Shown here: positions 60,238 to 64,000 of the stretch, in pieces
Numbering within the stretch: position 1 is the first letter of the stretch
Layout: every line of letters begins with the position of its first letter
Origin: Tetrastigma voinierianum
Lineage: Eukaryota; Streptophyta; Magnoliopsida; Vitales; Vitaceae
DNA: 64,000 bases
Assembly (NCBI GenBank): GCA_016808115.1
Contig: JAEQBH010000035.1
Span: 1,488,001 to 1,552,000, forward strand
Reading direction: 5' to 3'
The notes under the pieces: model-generated
What the model was told of the DNA's origin: nothing
The model's input: the letters and a program-made list of their open reading frames with translations, nothing else
The model's database searches: none
Program-made: the position numbers and the translations under genes

Positions 60238-60410
60238 ACCAAAACACACATATACAAATTTATGACACTATTACCAAAGGACTATTAACTAATCCCCGGC
60301 AACGGCGCCATAAAACTTGTAAACCAAACCAAATAACACATACAAATTTAAGTCACTATTACCAAAGGACTATTGTCTAATCCCCGGCAACGACGCCAAA
60401 AAAAACTTGT
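60237..60410 (-). repeat. Tandem duplication of primer site and leader
   Basis: Two units of about 84-89 bases (60237-60320 and 60322-60410), each with AACCAAA, ACACTATTACCAAAGGACTA-like leader and the aspartate-tRNA site (60293-60310; 60381-60398). The site next to the LTR has one change (GACGCC for GGCGCC); the distal one is perfect. Confidence 0.85.
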
Positions 60411-62819
60411 TGATCTTATACTATATAAACCACCAATCTCTTAAAGTAAATCATTTTCAAAGTTTGGTTTTGGTCTGATATTCGTATGCAATGTGTCGAC
60501 AAGTAATAAAATGGATTTAAGTCCGTATATCGATCCCAATGTAGATCTCAAGAATTTAAATCAACTACCCTCGACTAATCACCATACACATCACCACAAA
60601 ATATAATAGGATCCAGCATGAAGGTGCTGGAAAATTAAACTAACAAAAGGAAAATAACTGAACTATCCAACATACTGAAAGATAAAGAATAAAGGATAAT
60701 GAATTTCTAATAAAAGAACTGAATACTGAATAGTTATCCTCTCGTGAGACACATCAATAGAAACAAGATAGCGAACTATCGATTCTCGTAGTTACTCCCG
60801 ATAAAATTTCTGATTATCTCCGGGGCCAAAATCTGTCCACATGCCAGTGCAAATGGATCTCTCCAGCCACCCACATTTCATTATCTAAAATTCACCCATT
60901 CTCTCAACACAGGAACGAGATAACTACTTTTTAATGCGGACTTCCTAATTTGATATTTTTCAGAATACTTCATACCCATTTTATGGATCAAACCTTAGCT
61001 CCTGGTTACTCCAGCCAAGGCGATATACAACTTCCATTGCCTCCGAAATTAGAATAGATCACTCCTTCACTATCTCACGAACACTGATTGGCCCTCACTA
61101 TCCGACCGAAAGAACTTTCGCTTGTTTAAATGATAACTCATTCAACTCGCTCTTGATTTCAAGTGAGAAGAGGATTTATCTAAGGAACTACAAAGCTCAA
61201 AAGATCCCTAATAGCAAAAGTTAGTATACCTTCAAAGAAATGTACATTACTTCTCGTGAATGCTCCTGCGGTCACCGTGAGGACCTCCTTGAAATCAGAG
61301 CAATGACGCAAATCTTAACGGTATAAGAAACTGATATTCAGATCCCAAGACAATAAACCCAAAACCAGAAGTAAATTCATTAACTCTAAATTACCAATGT
61401 CAGAACAACTACAAGAAGATAAATTCTGATCATCATGTTCACTTAATGGAAGTCGGATTCCTCAATTAATTAATTACACGATACAAAGATTCCTCCGATC
61501 ATAAGAATAATCATAATTTGAAAATCGAAAACAATCAATTCCGTGAATTTGTCTCGAACTTCAAACATTCCGGTAGTAATTTGAAAAGAAATTGAATTTC
61601 CATTCGCCAAACAAACGATAACATCCGTATTCGTAAAAATACAAACGAAAATAAAATACGAGAGCATGATCTACTCTAAAACGACGGAAATAAAAATAAA
61701 AAAGAAAAGAAAATAAAGAAAAATGAGTTACTATTCGCATCTTCTCGCCCGTGGGCCGCCAAGTCGCTTACGAGCTGGATAGTCGCATTTATGTGGTTCC
61801 CCAATCAGCCCTAATCCCAATGTACCGCGCTGACAGAGTATCCAGGCCCAAGTCATCGCTCGTCGCGACTTCAGTTTCTTGTCAGACATCATCGACATGT
61901 CGCTGAAGATCAATCACGCCGCGACATCAACTTACTTCTATCTAGCCTTGATTTGGTCATTCTTGATGTCGCGACATCACTATCTCGTCGCTACATCTTC
62001 TCACGCCTCGCAGTTTCAATTGTTCTCCTAATGTCGCTGACGTCGATATCTTGCCATAATTTCGCCGTCATCCGCAGCCTTCAATCGATAAGTCTTTGAT
62101 GTCGCTAATATCAATCTCTCGTCGCGACCTCATCTTATGGAATCAGAGTTTCTGTTCGTCGCGGATGTCGCGACGCCACGTCTTGTCGTACCACGCGAAG
62201 CCTCACCTCTTCAATCGAAAGGTGTTCGTGTCGCTGACCATCTCATGTCGCTAACATCAGCTTATGGCTTGCGCCTTCTCTTGATGGTTCTTGATGTTGT
62301 GACTTCAAATTTCGTCGGACATCATCGATGGCTCGAACATCAATCTCACGCCGCACACGAACCGAAGCTCGGGCTTTAACTGAGTTATGCTCCCATGTCG
62401 CTACCGATCCCATGTCGCGACATCAGCTTAAGTCTTTTGTAGTCTTTAACTTGTCTTCGGATGTCGCGACGTCAGCTCATTTCTTTGCAGCTTTCTCAAG
62501 AGCAGTCTCAAGTCGTGACCTCAATATCTTGTTATCCATGTCGCGACCTGAATCAGATTTCCTTCAATTTCCTGATGTCGCGACCTCATGATCGGACTGC
62601 GGTAAACCCTGCAAAATTTATCAATGACTCCAGCCAGCTTCTTTTCATTTCGTCGCTATATCTGACCGCACCTTCCTCCACTTATTGCTGTATTTTTCTA
62701 CTTTCTTTCTCTCTTCCCGCTAATATACCTCGAGTTTCTTCATTTCTGTATATTAATTATTCATTTCTAGATGAAATCGAATATAAAATGGACTAAAATA
62801 GATGACTTTAAGCTCATCA
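60408..62819 (-). repeat. Athila/Tat-like LTR, about 2.4 kb
   Basis: On the minus strand it starts TGATGAGCTTAAAGTCATCT and ends GTATAAGATCAACA just before a primer site. Its start matches the partial LTR at 40632. The U3 part (right) holds a TCGCGA-rich repeat zone. ORFs at 62137-62796 lie antisense to it and are not genes. Confidence 0.68.
61850..62600. repeat. TGTCGCGACAT-like repeat zone in the LTR
   Basis: At least eight TCGCGA hexamers, most as ATGTCGCGAC, and many one-step variants (TGTCGCTGAC, AGTCGTGACC, TGTTGTGACT), spaced 30-100 bases. One TCGCGACA and several GCGACA also lie in the related LTR at 40855-40960. Confidence 0.75.
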
Positions 62820-62834
62820 AGAAAGTTATACCGA

Positions 62835-63920
62835 GCATCGAACACAGGCTACTTCACCCATCGAGGTGGCTGCTGGAAGTGGGAGCACGTCACGACGGAC
62901 ACAGACCCACTTGACACGACGCGTATGCGGGCGCGACGCCGGTATGGGTGATAGTGGACCGGCTCACGGTCAGCACATTTTCTAGCCGCGGCGGATAACC
63001 TTGCCTTGAGAGATTCGGGTTGTATATTCAGAGATAGTCCCGTTACATGGGAGTACCTGTGATTCATAGTACTCCGGGATAGTGGACCGAGGTTTACGAC
63101 ACACTTTTAGAAGAGTTTCCAGAAGCCTATGGGAACACGGCTGACCATGAGTAACTTTCTCTCTCCACCCACGCATGTACGGTCGGGCCTCGAGAGGACT
63201 ATACAAGTGTTAGAGGACATGCTGCGAGCATGCGTCCTGGATCATAAGGGTAGCTGGGAAGAGCATTTGCCCTTAGTGGAATTTTCCTACAACAACAGTT
63301 ACCAGGCGAGTATACAGATGGAACCATATGAGGCATTGTATGGGAGACCATGTATATCACCGTTATGTTGGACCGAGGTGGAAGAGAGCTCCATCACTGG
63401 TCCTCATCTGATTAGAGACACCTCGGAGAAGGTGAGCTTGATACGACAACGTCTTCTCACGGCTCAGAGCCGGTAGAAGAGCTATGAAGATGTGCAATGT
63501 CTACCCTTAGAGTTCGAGGTTGGGGATCACGTCTTTTTGAAGGTGATGCCCCAAGAGAGGAGGGTTAGGGTTCGCAAGCAAGAGAAGCCATCGCCGAGGT
63601 TTATTAGGGCCTGCTCGAGATACCGAGAGGATGCACCGGCAAGATACCGGCCATGCTATCGCCCAGCATGTTAGGTGTCCACGATGTGTTTCATGTCTCC
63701 ATGATTCGGAAGTATACGCCAGATCTAGCTCATGTAGTGGATTGAGGACAGATTGAGGTCGACACTGATGGGACCGTCGAGGAGGGACCAGTGTGTATTT
63801 TAGATAGCCGTGATCAGGTTTTGCGATGCAAGACCGTGAGTTTAGTGAGGGTGCTATGGCTAAAATCGTGGGAGGGAGGAGTCCACGGAAGCGCAAGGGA
63901 CACACAAGGGCCACATATCC
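62835..63920 (+). pseudogene. Chromovirus B integrase C-terminal part and chromodomain
   Basis: After the insertion: VWVIVDRLTV core trace (62943), then 63129-63476 with SWEEHLPLVEFSYNNSYQAS and MEPYEALYGRPCISPLCW, the end of the core; FEVGDHVFLKVMPQERRVRV and PSPRFI (63510-63605), the GPY/F module; then HDVFHVSMIRKYTPD (63680) and a chromodomain trace, LRCKTVSLVRVLW (63828) and YPFLF-like end near 63920. Stops and shifts abound. Confidence 0.78.
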
Positions 63921-64000
63921 CTTCTTATTTAGGGATGAAGGTACGTGATTAGTCGCTATCAATTAAATGACGAGTTTACATGCATGGTAGAGCGCACGTT
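63921..64000 (+). other. Chromovirus B 3' untranslated part at the window edge
   Basis: Matches 19190-19275, including TTTACATGCATGGTAGAG. The 3' LTR would begin roughly 70 bases further right, judging by the plus-strand copy at 19343. Confidence 0.7.

Larger units (their letters stand above)
60238..62829 (-). mobile_element. Single-LTR Athila/Tat-like insertion with doubled primer site
   Basis: 2592 bases flanked by ACCGA on both sides (60233-60237 and 62830-62834), inside the chromovirus B integrase. On the minus strand it reads: ten bases, LTR (62819-60408), primer site with leader, second primer site with leader, end. There is no coding region and no second LTR. The primer site TGGCGCCGTTGCCGGGGA is complementary to aspartate tRNA, usual for Athila/Tat-type gypsy elements. 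Confidence 0.7.
54472..64000 (+). mobile_element. Chromovirus B (Tekay/Del-like), running off the window
   Basis: 5' LTR, leader, gag, protease, RT, RNase H, integrase and chromodomain in chromovirus order, interrupted at 60238-62829. It ends in the 3' untranslated part, which matches 19180-19290. It sits in the left part of a hAT copy. All reading frames are broken; the 3' LTR must lie right of the window. Confidence 0.8.

Noticed and set aside
62137..62796. Three overlapping ORFs in the TCGCGA zone
   Set aside because: They run antisense to the LTR and are translations of the short repeats.

Overview
This window is plant nuclear DNA made almost entirely of broken, nested transposable elements. 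The evidence is (TTTAGGG)-type telomeric repeats, Ty3/gypsy chromoviruses of Tekay/Del type (LTRs starting TGTAACACCCC or TGTAAGACCC, methionine-tRNA primer sites, pol ending in a chromodomain), Ty1/copia elements, a BED-finger hAT transposon, a tRNA-derived SINE and an LTR with an aspartate-tRNA primer site. I see no intact host gene and no intact transposon gene; every coding region carries stops, frameshifts or deletions. The species cannot be named from this sequence. LTR family letters (A-E) are mine.

Layout. 1-5739: gypsy-like element D with about 4.4 kb LTRs and only about 0.3 kb between them. 5760-7251: 3' end of a copia element (copia-2). 7257-29821: one copia element (copia-1), proven by the TCTCA target duplication at its outer edges, split by about 18.9 kb of later insertions. 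Inside it lie chromovirus A (9371-19149, 3' LTR truncated), the 3' end of chromovirus B in plus orientation (19150-24283), whose LTR holds a reversed solo LTR of family A (19576-22551, CATAT duplication), and a minus-strand B element (24284-28255). 28326-35012: copia 3' half, a flank with a MITE, a hAT element, and an AT-rich hAT-type MITE with a TA/GT microsatellite. 35480-37270: minus-strand LTR E. 37271-40631: unrecognised, slightly gene-like sequence. 40632-41732: part of an Athila/Tat-like LTR. 41733-47600: family C in tandem as LTR-internal-LTR-internal-LTR(truncated), with 0.65 kb internal regions. 47601-48353: near-unique DNA with a SINE. 48354-49186: degenerate interstitial telomeric array. 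49187-54471: second, circularly permuted copy of the 28-35 kb block. 54472-64000: chromovirus B, running off the window, interrupted at 60238-62829 by a single-LTR Athila/Tat-like insertion with a doubled primer site.

No pathway links these sequences. They are parasitic elements whose insertion order can be read from the junctions: copia-1 landed first, then chromoviruses inside it, then a chromovirus inside a chromovirus, then an LTR inside that LTR, followed by deletions. The most unusual structures are the permuted duplication that begins exactly at a telomeric array, the tandem short-internal LTR elements, and the single-LTR insertion with two primer-binding sites. I found no evidence of a new enzymatic or defence system.
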